Shown here piece after piece: positions 1 to 11,462 of a stretch of 64,000 nucleotides of DNA (within the stretch, counting starts at the first letter, position 1; each line of letters begins with the position of its first letter). Source of the stretch: Ochotona curzoniae (Eukaryota; Chordata; Mammalia; Lagomorpha; Ochotonidae); the NCBI RefSeq assembly GCF_017591425.1, contig NW_024466512.1, forward strand, positions 19,285,001 through 19,349,000, given 5' to 3'. The notes under the pieces were generated by a model. The model was not told where the DNA came from, made no database searches, and worked only from the letters and a program-made list of their open reading frames with translations. A program made the position numbers and the translations under genes.

Positions 1-2568
1 GCTGCATCAGGATTAGAGTCCAGTTTGTTTTTATTGCCTGAGTGGCTCCCCAAGGAAGGGCTGCTCTCTTCTAGACTTTATCCTGAGCAATGAAGTCCCT
101 GGCTGCTGATACAACAGGATTCCTGCCTTAGTGTCCCTCCCTCTGGCAAAGGGGACAGCTGTCTTGGGTGCATCTTCTTCCCAAAGGCAGAGCCTTGCAT
201 GCCACCCAGAAATGTACCCAGCTGAGGAGCTCCTACCCCCAGTGTCAATAATGTCACCAGAAACCCCCTGGGTAAAGCAGGACAGTCCTCAGGGAAAGCC
301 TTCGTGGTAGTCACAACTGTCACTAAAGAGAAGAGGTAGTAGATATAGAAGGGGACCAGATCTTGAGATTCTCAGCCAACACAGCCAACCTCCCAACCTC
401 AGACAGCAGCCAGCTGGCTGCAAGTCTCCATCTGCTTAAACATCCATTCCTCTTCCTGTTCTACCACAACAAAACAAAAACAAAAACAACAAAAAACTGT
501 GGCAGGAAATGAATCAGTAACGAAGAAAGCAAAACAATAGGTTCTCATCTGAAAACATTGCCTCATTGACATCCTCTATTAGTATCTTCTACATTTTGGT
601 TGAATTTGTTGTTTCTGTGCACAGTTGCCTCTCAACCTTCGATAGAGATAATTTCTGATAAATCCATTGTAAGCTGGAAGTCAAAAATGTGTTTGAGCAC
701 CTGCCCTACTGAACACTATAGCTTAGCAACATGGCACACCATAGAGTATCAGTGGTTAACACTTATGATCATGAGGCAGGCTGGGACTGTCGCCAAAAGC
801 ACATGTTGCATACTGCTAGCTGGGGGAAAGATCCAAATTCAGACTTTTGAGTACAGTTTCGTTGGAATGCATATCATTTTGCACTCTCATAAAGTAGAAG
901 AGCTGTACATCAAACTGTCACAGACCATATGTCCTGTTCATTTTATTTTCTACATCGCAGAAGAGTCTTGTACTAAAGAGTGAGATGAGGGTGGGGAGCT
1001 ACTAGAAGGAATAGCTGATACAACATTTACCCAAGAAACAAAATGAGAGGCGTGAGATGTTAGCACTGATCGCTTAGTAAGACTGGAATGTCACTCAATG
1101 GTTAGCTATTAAAGTGGGAAGTCTGAATGACATGAAAGCTGAAAGAGAAACAATAAAGTCTTTGAATTCCAGTGCCTCCACTTAATTGCTGTGTTTACTT
1201 GGACAACATTCGTAAAGTGCATAGTACTCAGTCTCTTCTTTTAAAATAAAATAATAAAATGTGACTCATAAGAATGTCATTAAGGTTGCATGAGCCACTG
1301 CCTGCCAAGTACCTGGAATACAATAGATACTTAGTCAAATGAAAATCAGCTGTACAATGTCTTTTCAGTTTTCCCGTAAGGATCTTTAATCTCTCCAAAG
1401 CAAGAATCAGCATGTTTTGCCGCACTGACTGTCAAACCTTTATAAGGAAGTAATATCTTTCCTTCAAAATCAATCAAAGAAATGAAATCAAAACTTAAAT
1501 GGTTCTATATTCCTCACTCCTTCCAAAGGGTCCTCGCAGACACTGCCCGCTGCACCCTTGGGATACTGTTGGCAGAGGGTGAGCCTCTCACATAGAACTG
1601 GAAAACCCATGTTTTAATATCTGTGTGCTACTGCCTCCCAGAGAGACTTCAGACAAGCCATTTCTCCTCCCCAAGTGCTAGCATTCTCATTTTTAAAGTG
1701 AAGAGTTTGGGATATAGGATTACTAATTGTGGTCTCATATCTAGGACTCAAGGCATATTAGTTACTGGTTCTGATTATTGGAGTTTTATTTTTGTCTCTT
1801 CTCTCATGCCTATCCCAAGCTATTATGTTTAGCAAACTATCAGATAGCTTTGGTGCATCACAAAGACACCTCTAAATGAAGGAGCATCATCAGGTGTTTC
1901 CCTCATATTTCACCACTTTCAAGCTGCAGACTGTAACATGCAGCTGTCATGCTGAGACTAACACTAGGACTCTGGGGATTTTGGTCAGAGTAAGGCAGAG
2001 ATAAAAAAGGGACATATCTATGTTAAGTCAAGTAAGATATCCTCTGCAACGGAAGTCCATCCAGGAGCTGTAGTTCCATGTGCTTTTAAAGACATATCAC
2101 ATCATTTCTTCTCATTAGCAAATATGCATAATCTCAGGCCCATCTACTATGAAAGGAAATGAACACTTCCCTGTGATTTGGAGACTTTAGTTAGTGTCTA
2201 GAAACATATTACCTGGGGAGAAAATGGTCCTGTGTTGAATTAATAGAAGAGACTTGAGTAGGAGGCATGGATGGCAAATTCTTGAGCAAGCCGGTGCAGA
2301 AAGGGGAGAGAAGAGGCTCTCTATTGGCCAAACATGAAAGAGTCCAAAGAGTCAGGTGTGTGGACAAGATGACCACCAGAATAAAGTCTAAAGACTTGGC
2401 ATTCCAGCAAGACTTCCCGGCAGGATCTGCAGACAGGGCAGAAGGAGAAGGCTTAATGAGAGGCTGAAAGGAAGGCTGTCAATACAGACAGGGCAGGCAG
2501 GGTTGCAATGGGAGACAAGTCCTGAACTACTTTCAGCTCCTGTTGTAACATACACAGAACTGCGTTAT
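1..2568. other. Unique intergenic or intronic sequence
   Basis: No gene is supported here. Open frames are under 130 codons, appear in both strands and lack recognisable protein motifs. There is an A-rich, C-interrupted patch near 467-500 with no SINE or L1 body in front of it. Apart from a MIR-like fragment at about 1620-1745, I see no named repeat. The base composition is ordinary and CpG-poor, so there is no CpG-island promoter. Confidence 0.6.
1620..1745 (+). repeat. MIR-like SINE fragment
   Basis: The stretch keeps the MIR core order on the plus strand: a tgtgtgctac start, a degraded acttcagacaagccattt, and a cattctcatttttaaagtg block equivalent to the MIR cctcatctgtaaaatg segment. It is heavily diverged, as expected of an element older than the placental radiation. 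The call rests on pattern recognition only. Confidence 0.5.
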
Positions 2569-2752
2569 TAATTTCAGAAATGATGATGGAATCAAATGAA
2601 AACATGTTTTAAAGTCCTTCGAAAGCAATTAAACCTCTAACAAACATATACAAACCTATGTTTTTTGTAATTATCAGCAATGATGATGAAATCAATGAAA
2701 GTACATTTTAGAGTCCTTTGAAAGCAATTAAACACCTAACAAACTTAACATG
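2569..2752. repeat. 99-bp tandem duplication, two copies
   Basis: Two diverged copies lie head to tail with a 99-bp offset. The first starts at 2569 and the second at 2668. Both contain a gatgatg block, an aatcaatgaaa-like block, agtcctt and gaaagcaattaaac, then the ctaacaaac block, whose caaac core sits at 2641 and 2740. The copies differ at several bases and small gaps, so the duplication is not recent. It has no coding potential and no known family. Confidence 0.85.
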
Positions 2753-2764
2753 CTCCTATTTTTT

Positions 2765-3066
2765 AATGATTTATTTTTACTTGAAAGGCAGATTTATAGA
2801 GAATGAGAGAGATATTCCCTTCACTGGTTCATTCACAATGGCCAGAGCTGAGCCAATCTGAAGCCAGGAGCCTCCTCTGGTTCTTACACGAGTGCAGGGT
2901 CCCAAGAAGTTGAACCATCCTCTGCTGCTTTCCCAGTCCATAAACAGAGAGCTGGAAGGGAAGTGGGACAGAAACAAACCATGTCGAGACACAAACTGGA
3001 GCCCATATGTGCTGCAGGAAGAGGATTAGGCTGACACACCACTGTGTCAGCCCCAACAGGCTATTT
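2765..3066 (-). repeat. CSINE (lagomorph C repeat), minus strand
   Basis: Read on the plus strand this is the reverse complement of a C repeat. It has an A/T-rich tail region (ttatttttacttgaaaggca), then the ctggttcattcacaatggcc block, agccaggagcc, gcagggtcccaag, and finally a degraded tRNA-like promoter half near 3000-3060. C repeats are tRNA-derived SINEs found only in lagomorphs. This copy is well diverged and I see no clear target-site duplication. Confidence 0.85.
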
Positions 3067-3125
3067 AAGATACTGCTATCAGTTTGTGAGATTGAGGTCA
3101 ATGTCGAGGTCAGCTGCTATAGGGG

Positions 3126-3359
3126 GCTAATGGCTTTTTTTTTTTTTTTTTATTGATTACATTGCATTATGTGACACAGTTCTATAGGCACTGGGATTCC
3201 CCCCTCCCCTCCCCAAAGCCCACTCCCTCCCCCTCCCATGGTGGATTCTTGTTGCATTACCACAGTTCAAATTCAGATGAGATTCTTTCCTTGCAAGCAT
3301 CTACAAAGCATAGAGTCCAGCATCTTATTGTCCAGATAAGTTCAACGCTAATGGCTTTT
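3126..3359 (-). mobile_element. 5'-truncated young L1 3' end with 13-bp target-site duplication
   Basis: A run of 17 T at 3135-3151 is followed by about 195 bp that reads, in reverse complement, like the lagomorph L1 3' untranslated end: a G-rich tract, caccatggga and the terminal tgtgtcacataatgcaatg. The 13-bp sequence gctaatggctttt occurs at 3126-3138 and again at 3347-3359 and exactly flanks the insert. This is the signature of target-primed reverse transcription. The insert has no coding sequence. It looks like the youngest mobile element in the window and is the best single clue to a lagomorph. Confidence 0.88.
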
Positions 3360-3644
3360 AAATTCTTTCTTAAGCTTCAAGGGTCTTCTGGATGGGTGTT
3401 ATCCAAAAATGATTTTTGGGATTAAAAAGAAACATCCTTTCCCAGGAAAGGTCCAAATTGCTTGAAACTGATGACCAACTTAAATACCATGTCCCAGTAT
3501 GATGTTTTTTCAATATATTAGTTACCCAACTGGGGAGCTTCCCTGATGGACTGCACAGAATCAGTTCCTCAGTACTGAGAAGGATATTCAAATCATCCGC
3601 AGAAGACCATCTGATGTAACCCTCAGTAAAGCCAGCAGGAGCCT

Positions 3645-3815
3645 TTGTAAATACCTAGGTAGCAGACATTTAGACCTTGTAGGCTACGGGGTCTCTGCTT
3701 TGACTACCAAAGGTTGTTGTAACACAATGCATCCATAGTGCATTTTAAACCATTAGGTTTGGTCTTGTTCCAATAGTGTTTTGTTTACAATAACAAACAA
3801 CGTTACAGGCTAGAA
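3645..3815 (+). repeat. hAT-Charlie-like nonautonomous DNA transposon remnant
   Basis: The segment keeps, in order, blocks seen in a common mammalian hAT MITE: gtaaatacctaggtagcag, ttgtaggctac followed by ggtctctgc, then cttgttccaatagtgttttg and tttacaataac. In the consensus these read gtaaatattttaggcttt, ggtctctg, and tgttccaataaaactttatttac. I am fairly sure of the class but not the subfamily. The terminal inverted repeats are not recognisable. Confidence 0.5.
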
Positions 3816-4561
3816 GATCCTATGTCGATTATTTGAGGCCTGAGTTAGCGCTTACCATTCAGTTTCTGAGCATGAGCCAGTTAGGTGGCATGCTATGATG
3901 TCTAAGCAATGTAAAGCCCCTTTTCATTATCTTGAACTTCATATTGGCCTGTATTTTAGATGCAAATTGGGGAGAACTGAGACTGTCCAGTGAACAAGAG
4001 GTGAATACAGATTTCACAAAGTGTAGAAGAGGCTCCCCAAAATGGTAGTCAACAGAAGTCCATGGAAGTCATCATAAAAGAGAATACATAGACAGGTGGA
4101 ACTATAGAGGTAGACTTAGAAGAGACACCATGCATCAACTGGCTGAAGCACTCTCTGTTAGTAATTTCCATCAGATACAAGTAGTAGTTCCACGTCAAAG
4201 AAGCATCTCCTGCACATTGGGATCATCAGTGGTAGAGCTGCTTCCTCTATCCTCTCCTGAATCCTCTATCCTCTCCTGCAAAGGGATACGTCTTCTGTTT
4301 ACATATGACATAGCAAGGAACAGAAAGATGAAGCCACTTGCCCAAGGACCTGCAGCTGATGAGTGGGTGAATGAGGATGAAAAGAAAGAGTGTGACAGAA
4401 GAGTCCAGACTTCCGGTCTCTACCTGCTGACAGTCTTCAGAATCGATGGGCTCAGTTCTGAGGGAGGCTGAGGCACTTGTTTCCTCAGACATCCAGGTCC
4501 ATAGGCCTTGCGACAACATTACCTTCCCTCCTGTCCATTCGCTACATTTCTCCATCCTTCC
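3816..4561. other. Unique sequence with a MIR remnant
   Basis: At about 4305-4425 a minus-strand MIR-like core is visible (gatgaagccacttgcccaag, then ctgatgagtggg). At 4244-4281 a 19-bp direct repeat with unit cctctatcctctcctgaat is duplicated. No gene is supported; the 113- and 102-codon frames here overlap on opposite strands and match nothing I know. Confidence 0.5.
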
Positions 4562-4877
4562 GGGAGGTGGTGCGTTGCCTCAAATGGCTAATCTTCCACC
4601 TCCAAGTGCCAGGATCTCATATGGTTGGTGGTTTGTGTCCCAGCTGCTCCACTTCTCACTCAGTTTCCTGCCTGTGGCCTGGGAAAGCAGTAGGAAATGG
4701 TTCAAGGGCTTTGAACCCACACCCATATGGGAGACCTGGAAGAAGTTCCTGGCTCCTGGCTTCAAATCAGCTCAGCTCCGGCCGTTGTGATCATCTGGGG
4801 AGTGAACCAGAGGATGGAAGATTTTTTTTTCTCTCTCTCTCTATAATCTGCTTTTCCAATGAAAATAAATAGATCTT

Positions 4878-4880
<3 letters not shown>
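4562..4880 (+). repeat. CSINE, subfamily with the ctcaaatggctaat box
   Basis: A nearly full-length plus-strand C repeat. It has the tRNA-like head ggtggtgcgttgcctcaaat, then ctgctccacttctcactcag, gtggcctgggaaagcagtag, gggagacctggaagaag, ctcctggcttcaaatc and the ggagtgaaccagaggatgga block, followed by a CT-rich stretch and aaataaatagatctt. The gctcaaNNggctaatc-type head marks a younger subfamily than most C repeats here. Its tail runs straight into an AC microsatellite. Confidence 0.9.

Positions 4881-4927
<47 letters not shown>
4880..4927. repeat. (AC)n microsatellite grown from a SINE tail
   Basis: About 23 uninterrupted AC dinucleotides follow the 3' end of the CSINE directly. SINE and L1 tails commonly seed microsatellites. 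The perfect run suggests it is length-variable between individuals. The 92-codon minus-strand frame across it is just the repeat read as Val-Cys and is not a gene. Confidence 0.97.
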
Positions 4928-4930
<3 letters not shown>

Positions 4931-6639
4931 TCCTCATTCTTTCACAAAGCCTTCTCTGTGAACTATTCAACTTGGGAACCATGGAGACCCACTCTGCCAC
5001 TGAAGACCTGCCTCCTTCCCTACAGAAAACAAGCCCCATGACCTTCCAGCAGCTCTCTGGACCAAGCAAAAATAGAAAAATAGAACCTATGGGGGGAATG
5101 GGGTCAGAGCTGATGTCACTGCCTGGGGACCCAGGAGCTCCCAGAGTTCATCAACCACAGATCTCTCCACTCCAAAAGCTCTCACTGGCCACTGCCAACT
5201 TCATATGAGATTCATCATTCCATGTTGCTGAGTCAGGGCAGGAGGGGTTGTTTGAAAGGAAGACTGTAATATGCCTGCAATTGAAGCTTACCAGCTTTTA
5301 TATAGGTTCCCCATATTGAGAGGAGATATTTCAGCAGTTCAAATAGCTCCTTGAGAAAAAAAGCAATTCCCAGAACCACGTCATTAAGGTGAGACTCTGC
5401 CTCCTCCACACTGTTCATAGCTGGGAACGTTCCCCTTTAAAGGCAACAGTATCAAGTCATGTCCCATTTACTGTTGATCATTTGTAACAATGCCTCACAT
5501 CTTCTGAATTAAAAAAGCACATAAAGCATAACTTGTCACCGAGCTGGGTGGAGGAGGTTTATGTTTTCAAACCTTGGAAGAATCTAGAAGTAAGGAGTTG
5601 AGCAATTCTGGGGTTCTGGAATTCAGAGCTGAGGGCTGGAGTGGGAGGAGGAATGTCTTCAAGTTATGGGCCTTGGGAAAGCAGGGAAGACTAGTGTAGA
5701 GGGTTGTTGTCTTGGACAAGACTGTCATGTCCCCAGGAAGTGGTTAGAAACTTAGGAGAAAATGTGGTTAATCTCCCAAGGAAAGTGGAAGGGGTGCAAT
5801 TGGACAGTCACAAAGAGAATGGCAGGACCCTTGGAGTCAGGGAGAAAGCTCAAAGAGACCAGGGAGGGAGGTGGGAGTCAATACAAGGGGACTGCATAAG
5901 GACAGACAGACAGAACAAGGGCCACTCCACCGTGGTAGGGCCAGCAAGAGAGGCACCTGCTCTGCAGAGCTGTTCAACCCTGCAGCCTGTGCTGAGATGC
6001 CCTGTGAGCTGATGCAGCCCTGGGAGTATTCACCGACTGGTGGGCATCTGCCAACACTCAGCAGAGACGTGCCTGATTGCAAACATGGGGTCATTTCAAC
6101 AGATAAAACTTGACATATGAGCTTTTTGTGAAACTAGAGTTTTCTACACAAATCAAGAATGTGAAAGAATTAGGGGCAAGAGGGATAATTAAGCTACTTA
6201 GGGCAAATCAACTGATCTCAAGAACTTTGAATAACATCAGCCCCCTTCTTCTTTGCTTCCAACGGAGTTGCTTACAGATGATTGCTGTTTAACTTTGGCG
6301 AACATCAAGCAGAGCACTCATAACACTTTATCAGTCACAAATCAGTGTTGTTGCACCTCCCTAAAATGGCAACGGTGCCTCTCCCTTTCTTCAAGTTTCA
6401 CCTCAAATCATTATTCTACCACAAGACCTTTGGGACTTCTTGGCCCACATAAGTTTCCCTAAAGCACCCAAGGGCCATTGATGTGCCATTTGTGAGCTTT
6501 CTTATTAAACTATGAGTTCCATCCCATACTCAAGACTTGCAGCCCTAGATGGCCAAGAGTTGAAGACCCAACATGAGTCATATCTATGACTTTAATTCAC
6601 TAAGAACTCTGAGGTATGTGTGATTTTCCAGCAAATTTT
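4928..6639. other. Unique sequence, no gene seen
   Basis: Several 60-100 codon frames exist on both strands but none shows a domain, a signal peptide or splice-consistent conservation that I recognise. The part near 5590-5900 has the flavour of an old L2-like repeat, too diverged to call. No promoter-like CpG cluster is present. Confidence 0.5.
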
Positions 6640-6995
6640 TTAGATATGGGTACTATGAAATATTGGGAAGTAATTAAAAAGAATGAGTTAAAACTGTATA
6701 TATTGATTGACCTAGAAAGACATCCATTTCACTTAAGTAAAAAAAAATTGATTGTAGGGTTATACACATTATATGATTTCATTTCTGAAAAAAAATCACC
6801 TTCTAAATATCTTATTAACATTGAAATATATTTGAGTGAGCACAGAGAAAAGAAATAGGGCAGGATGATTACCAAACTTCTGATGTTGGCTTTCTTGAGT
6901 TGGAGGACAGGGAGTGGGGAAGGAGGGGGCTTTCCCTTTATGTGGCTCCTTATCACCAACTTGTTAAAATGGTACACATTGTTTTATGCTTTGAA
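6640..6995 (+). mobile_element. Old L1 (L1M-type) 3' end
   Basis: The sequence follows the order of old mammalian L1 3' ends: tattgggaagtaattaaaaa then gaatgagtt, a tatatattgattgacctaga block, acttaagtaaaaa, a tatgatttcatttctgaaaa block, then a ggagtggggaagg tract and ggggctttccctttatg. It contains only noncoding 3' sequence, with the coding part missing by 5' truncation or decay. Frames of 80-82 codons on either strand inside it are incidental. Confidence 0.75.
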
Positions 6996-7687
6996 GAGTC
7001 AGTAAGCTTCAGTAAGCTTACTGCCAAGCTCTGACAACTTTTGCAGTAAACAGGGAGTACCACCTCTTGTACTTGAAGCTGAAGATCAAACTCGAGGGCT
7101 TGTAAATCATCAGTTCTGCCTGTTCATCCCCACCCCCATGGCACCTACAAAACTCCCTGGGGAGTTTTGTAAAGGATTTTGGTAAACACCACACCCCATG
7201 CACTCTCCCCTGCTGGATTCCAGTGCCATCACATTCTCTTCTTGACAAAACCATGAGTATATCTCTATTTCTCACACCTGAACAAATCCTGTCTGAAACA
7301 AGATGATACTGAGAACCTGGACATACTCAGTGTCCACATCCCTGTACCCTGAGTGGTGCCCCTTGCAGCAAGCATCCATGACTGTCCTGTAAGATTCCCT
7401 GGTTCCAACAGAAGCAAGAGTGGGAGAGGAGAAAGGTCAGAGTCCTCACTCCCAGCTCTCTTCCAGCCCAGCGACAGCTAGGCAAAAACTCTGTTCCTCT
7501 ACTGACCACCACCATTGCCTTGGCAGCCACTTTTGTGCTGTCTTAAATGCTTCCCAGGCGGGGCCCAGGGAAGTAACCATCTTCTATGTGTCTCACTAGC
7601 CCTGAGCTGCTCCTCCTCTCACATCGTCTTACATTCTTATGACTTGCCCTCTAATTGAACTGTCCTCTAGCCCTACCTTCTCCTAAT
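6996..7687. other. Unique sequence, nothing identified
   Basis: No repeat family or gene is recognised. The bases around 7002-7021 contain a short direct repeat of cagtaagctt. The 85- and 67-codon minus-strand frames have no recognisable protein features. Confidence 0.45.
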
Positions 7688-8005
7688 ACACATACACATA
7701 TACATATACATACATATTTGAAACAGTGACAGAGATGGAGGTCAAGGGGAGGGCACCAGGGGAGAGTTCACATCTGTGGTTCCCCCCTCCATATGTTCAC
7801 AGCAGTTGGTACTAGACTAGGCCAAAGTCAGGAGCCACGGATTCCTTCTAGGTCTCTCCTACATAGATGGCAGGAACTCAAGTACTTGGACTATCATCTG
7901 CTGCCTCCTAGGTGCAATAACAGGAAGCTGAATCAGAAGCAGAGGTGAAATTCAATCCCACACCCTCTGATGGGAATGTGGGTGCCCCAAGCAGTGCTGC
8001 TGCTC
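7688..8005 (-). repeat. Older CSINE variant, minus strand, with (CA/TA) tail
   Basis: An imperfect acatacacatatacatata tail at 7688-7713 precedes a reverse-complement C repeat of the older type. Visible blocks are ggccaaagtcaggagccac, ggcaggaactcaagtacttg, catctgctgcctcctaggtg, caggaagctgaatcagaag and tgggaatgtgggtgccccaa. The -cctgctgcctcc- box distinguishes this older form from the copy at 4562. The element is diverged but nearly full length. Confidence 0.8.
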
Positions 8006-10339
8006 CACAGTGTCCCTCCTTCTGTTTCTTGCTCAGACCCTGAGAAGCACTCCAAAGGCCATGGGACACCCCAGTGCACAGTGTGGGTGGCCTTCAAATG
8101 CTGTTTCTGCTCTGAGAACCCTCTCCTCTCTGGCCATAGTCATGGCCTGGAAGCAGCTGTCTGTGGTAGGGTTTCCAGCCACCACCTTGGGAGGTGGTTA
8201 GCAGGCACAGGGATCCTTCTTACTTCCTTCACCTCTTGCTGTGGAGAGATGATAAACAAACCCTGCTCATCCCCTCGCAGCTTATTTAAGCAACAGAATC
8301 AAGATGCAATGAGAGAGTTGCTTCTCACAGCCTAGAAACAATGAGGAGGGGCTGCAGAGGCAGCCACTGTAGCCAAATATCTCCCACTGCAACGTTCTGC
8401 CTCTGTGCCTCTCACCCAGCGGGTGTCAATCAGGCAAGGAACAGCAACAGAACAGATGCAAACAAGCCAACTAAAAATACACCCGCTGCAGGATTCGTTA
8501 AATGTGCAGGAACATTCACAGTCCCTGGGGCAATGATGGGACCTGGAGATCTCCAGGGGCAGAAGAGGAAAAGCAGCCAAAGGAAGACCCAAAGAAAAAA
8601 AAAACAACAGCATTAATGACAAAAATACATATGCCATACAAAAAACCAACTGTTCCTGTTGAAATCCTGGGGGAGGCTGACAACAAATTATTAAGCACCA
8701 GGAGCAAAGCTGAACTGTGGCCTCTGAATCAGTTTCCTTCCAGGGCCCAGAGCTGGTCAGTGGATTTGTACATCTATGCTGTGAATCCCATAGACTCAGA
8801 GACTTGTGGAAGAGAAGCAAAAGGAGACTCCAACCAAAGTGCAATCCTAGATGACACCACACTCCTAGCAGCAAGAAAGAGAAGGATGGATGGGACTCAG
8901 AACAGCCTAGAGGACAAAGTATTCAATTTCACGTTCATAGTCGCATAGTATAGAAATCCAAAAGAACCTGGCTAATGCAGCAAATGGAACTCAGCTCAGT
9001 AACTGGAAATTCCAGAGGTAGTGAAGCCATCACTGGGTCTGGCTGCTTAACAGCATCACCAGGTATCTCTGGCTCTCTGGCTCCTGGATTTGCTTTCCAC
9101 AGTGATGATTTGATTCTTACCACTCATGGTAGCCCCTAGTGGCTCCAGACTGACACCTCGTTAACCAATTCAGAGGGAAGTGCAAGTGATTTCCGCCCCC
9201 CAAAAAATTCAGATTAAAGTTTCAACAGCATGATTTGTATCATGGGGAAGCTGTCACTCTGTGTGCAGGTGGTGATGAGCAGGAATGTCTGGATGGGTAC
9301 AAAGGGGTCTCACTCTTGGGCAGAGAGGTGCTTGTGGAGATGGCGTGGGGTAAGAAGATCAGGTCCATGGAGCACAGGGGAGGGTGGAGGCCAGACAGTG
9401 GAGTCCTCCAGGGACCCAAGAGACTCTGGGTTGGGGGAGGCTGAGGCTGCTGGGCACAGGATTCTGAGCTTTATTCTACTAGCATCGAAGTGTTGTGGTA
9501 TCTTCTGGAGACAGTTCTGTGGGATCCCTAACCTAGAAACACCATCTGCCTCTCCCTGGGTATGTTTGCTCAAGTTCACTGTAGAAACAACCTCCTCCTA
9601 CAGGCTGTCTCTGAACCTGCCACAGTCAGGCAGGGCATTCCTCTCTCAGGGGTGACATCTTCAGGCTGTAAATTGCCCTTCCAACCTTGAACCATTTCCA
9701 GCAACAATGGCTAAACTCATCTCCAAGAGCCAGGTCTCTTAGCCCGTGTGTTAAACTCAGCTCTAAACTGATTATTGAAATCTACAAGCTGCTCATCCAA
9801 TGGCTGCCAACAGAGCCCATCCTCTCTTCCATTTCATCTTCACTTAACAATGACAGAAAGCGTATGTTCTCTCAGCTGCTCTAGGCTGATGCAGTCACAC
9901 AATGCCCCATCTCTCTCTCCCTTTCCATCTCTAACCAAATCTGATCCAGAAATACCTATAAATACCAGCCAAAGCCAGTAAGAAAAGCATAATGGCAGGA
10001 GTAATTCAGTGGAGGGAAAATATAGATTCTCAAGGAATGTTCTCAGGGTTTGCCCAGCCTGGTAGGGGTTGACTGGCATGGTCCAGTGGGCCTATAGGAC
10101 CATTTAGTGTCCTGAGTGGTCTTGAGCCTTATCAAGGGCTACCTTGAGATAACCTAGGTGTATCTACCATACTTGGTAGTGTCCCCACTGTAAGAAGCAG
10201 CTGCAATGCCAGGGCTGGGCACTCACCTGGCCAAGCCAGAGCAGTTTTCCTATCCCCATGCCAGACTGACTCCACGCCCAGGGGCAGAGCAGATCCCAAA
10301 TTTCTTTTGGTTATTTTCCTACCTATACCCTATTCATAG
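8006..10339. other. Unique sequence; possible conserved noncoding block at 8480-8790
   Basis: No named repeat is seen. The stretch 8480-8790 is repeat-free and rich in AT-containing factor-like words (aaattattaagcacc, cattaatgaca), which is why I flag it as possibly conserved. The 180-codon minus-strand frame at 8332-8874 is the longest in the window. It begins with hydrophobic residues but overlaps plus-strand frames of 91 and 148 codons and resembles no protein family I know, so I do not call it a gene. Confidence 0.4.
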
Positions 10340-10690
10340 CCAGTAATAAGGCTTGTGATGATGTCTGAAGTCCTACCCAGACTGCCCACTGTCTGCTTTT
10401 CCAGCCTTCTTAGCCTGTCATCTGCTCACATGCCCAGCTGAGTCACCCATGTCCCCTCAACACCCTGCACCCTTGCTCATCTCCATGCCTTTGCTGACTC
10501 TCAGGCTTCTATGTAGCCAGCCAGGCCTCAGTAGCCTCTCTCAATAAAGATTTGACTCTCAGAAGTCTCCCTGGCCCCCATACTGAGATTCTGCTCACCC
10601 ACATAACCTTGCTATGTTCCTGAGCTCACAGGTGACTCTACTTCTGAGTTCCTGTAACATGGTGATAAGCCTTCATCCTGCTCTTCTTGA
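10340..10690 (+). repeat. L2 LINE fragment
   Basis: The C/T-rich plus-strand text follows the L2 3' region: taataaggcttgtgatgatg, ccttcttagcctgtcatctg, a ctccatgcctttgctgactc block like the L2 ctgtgcctttgcacatgct, and agaagtctccctggccccca like the L2 gaagccttccctgactcccc. It is only a noncoding remnant. Confidence 0.6.
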
Positions 10691-10716
10691 ATACAGAGAA
10701 TAGCATAAGGGCAGGT

Positions 10717-10925
10717 GATGGGCCTAGCAATTAAGACCCCAGGGTTAAAATGCCCATGTCACAAATGGGAGTATCAAGGCTCTATGCCTATCTCTGGCTC
10801 TTGACTTTAGCTTCCTGCGAATGCAAACCCTGGTGGCTCAAGCAGTTAAATTCCTGCCAGCCACATGATTGACCTGGTTGTGTTCCTCACCTCTGACTCA
10901 GGTCTGACTCAGCCTTGGCTGTCAA
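10717..10925 (+). repeat. Degraded older-type CSINE
   Basis: Plus-strand blocks of the older C repeat are visible: agcttcctgcgaatgcaaac, gtggctcaagcagttaaatt, cctgccagccacatg, and ctgactcagccttggctgtc. These correspond to the consensus cttcctgctaatg, gtgatggctcaagta, cctgccacccacgtg and cccagccctggctgt. The 5' part is heavily eroded. Confidence 0.65.
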
Positions 10926-11019
10926 CGGCACTGGAAACACACCAGTGGACAGACACTCTCTGTCTCTCTGACTTCCAGGGAAAAAGAGGCACAGCAGATA
11001 GCCTAAGAAAGAAGCACTT

Positions 11020-11150
11020 TCCTGTGGGATTGTGAGAAAATAATTTAACCACTGTCGGTCTTGACTTTTTTAACCCATAAAATAGATGTAGTAGTCTTAG
11101 AGAATTGCTCAGAAGAGTAAACGGGCCAATAGCTTGAAGCATGTATGGCC
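11020..11150 (+). repeat. MIR SINE fragment
   Basis: It keeps the MIR core on the plus strand: gattgtgagaaaataattta followed by accactgtcggtcttgactt, then aacccataaaatagatgtag, then a gaattgctcagaagagtaaa block. These match the shared text of gtgaccttgggcaagtta, cctcatctgtaaaatggg and ttgttgtgaggattaaat. This is a diverged but readable copy. Confidence 0.75.
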
Positions 11151-11214
11151 CAAGATCTGGCTTATAGAAACTGTTTGAAAATCACTAGCTGTAGGATAAC
11201 TCTGTTACTATAGT

Positions 11215-11352
11215 TCTTTTACTTCTCTTCCTGACCTGCGAGTTTCTTTGAAATGCAAGAATGCCTTGTTCATATGTGACTCCCTCTCACTGGCAAACAC
11301 ATTCGTTGGAACATTGCAGGTGCTCACCAGCTGATGAACAAGTTCATTAAGG
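11215..11352 (+). repeat. L2 LINE 3'-end fragment
   Basis: The sequence corresponds to the terminal L2 segment: gcgagtttctttgaaatgca, agaatgccttgttcat, then cattgcaggtgctcacc followed by agctgatgaacaagttcatt. The consensus runs actgtaagctccatgagggc, gtgcctggcacatagtaggc, tgaatgaatg. Confidence 0.6.
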
Positions 11353-11431
11353 AAAACAGCAATCCTGCATTCTTATCCTCTCTCCTTCTGTTAGTTAATA
11401 TTTTACTATTTTCCTTTTGACCCCTCTTTAG

Positions 11432-11459
<28 letters not shown>
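11432..11459. repeat. (AC)14 microsatellite
   Basis: Fourteen uninterrupted AC units. No SINE body lies directly upstream. The minus-strand frame that reads it as Cys-Val repeats is incidental. Confidence 0.97.

Positions 11460-11462
<3 letters not shown>

Noticed and set aside
4791..5069. 92-codon frame with Cys-Val repeats
   Set aside because: It reads through the AC microsatellite after a CSINE tail.
8332..8874. 180-codon minus-strand open frame with a hydrophobic start
   Set aside because: It overlaps plus-strand frames of 91 and 148 codons, has no domain I know and no promoter or splice context. Length alone is within chance for 64 kb.
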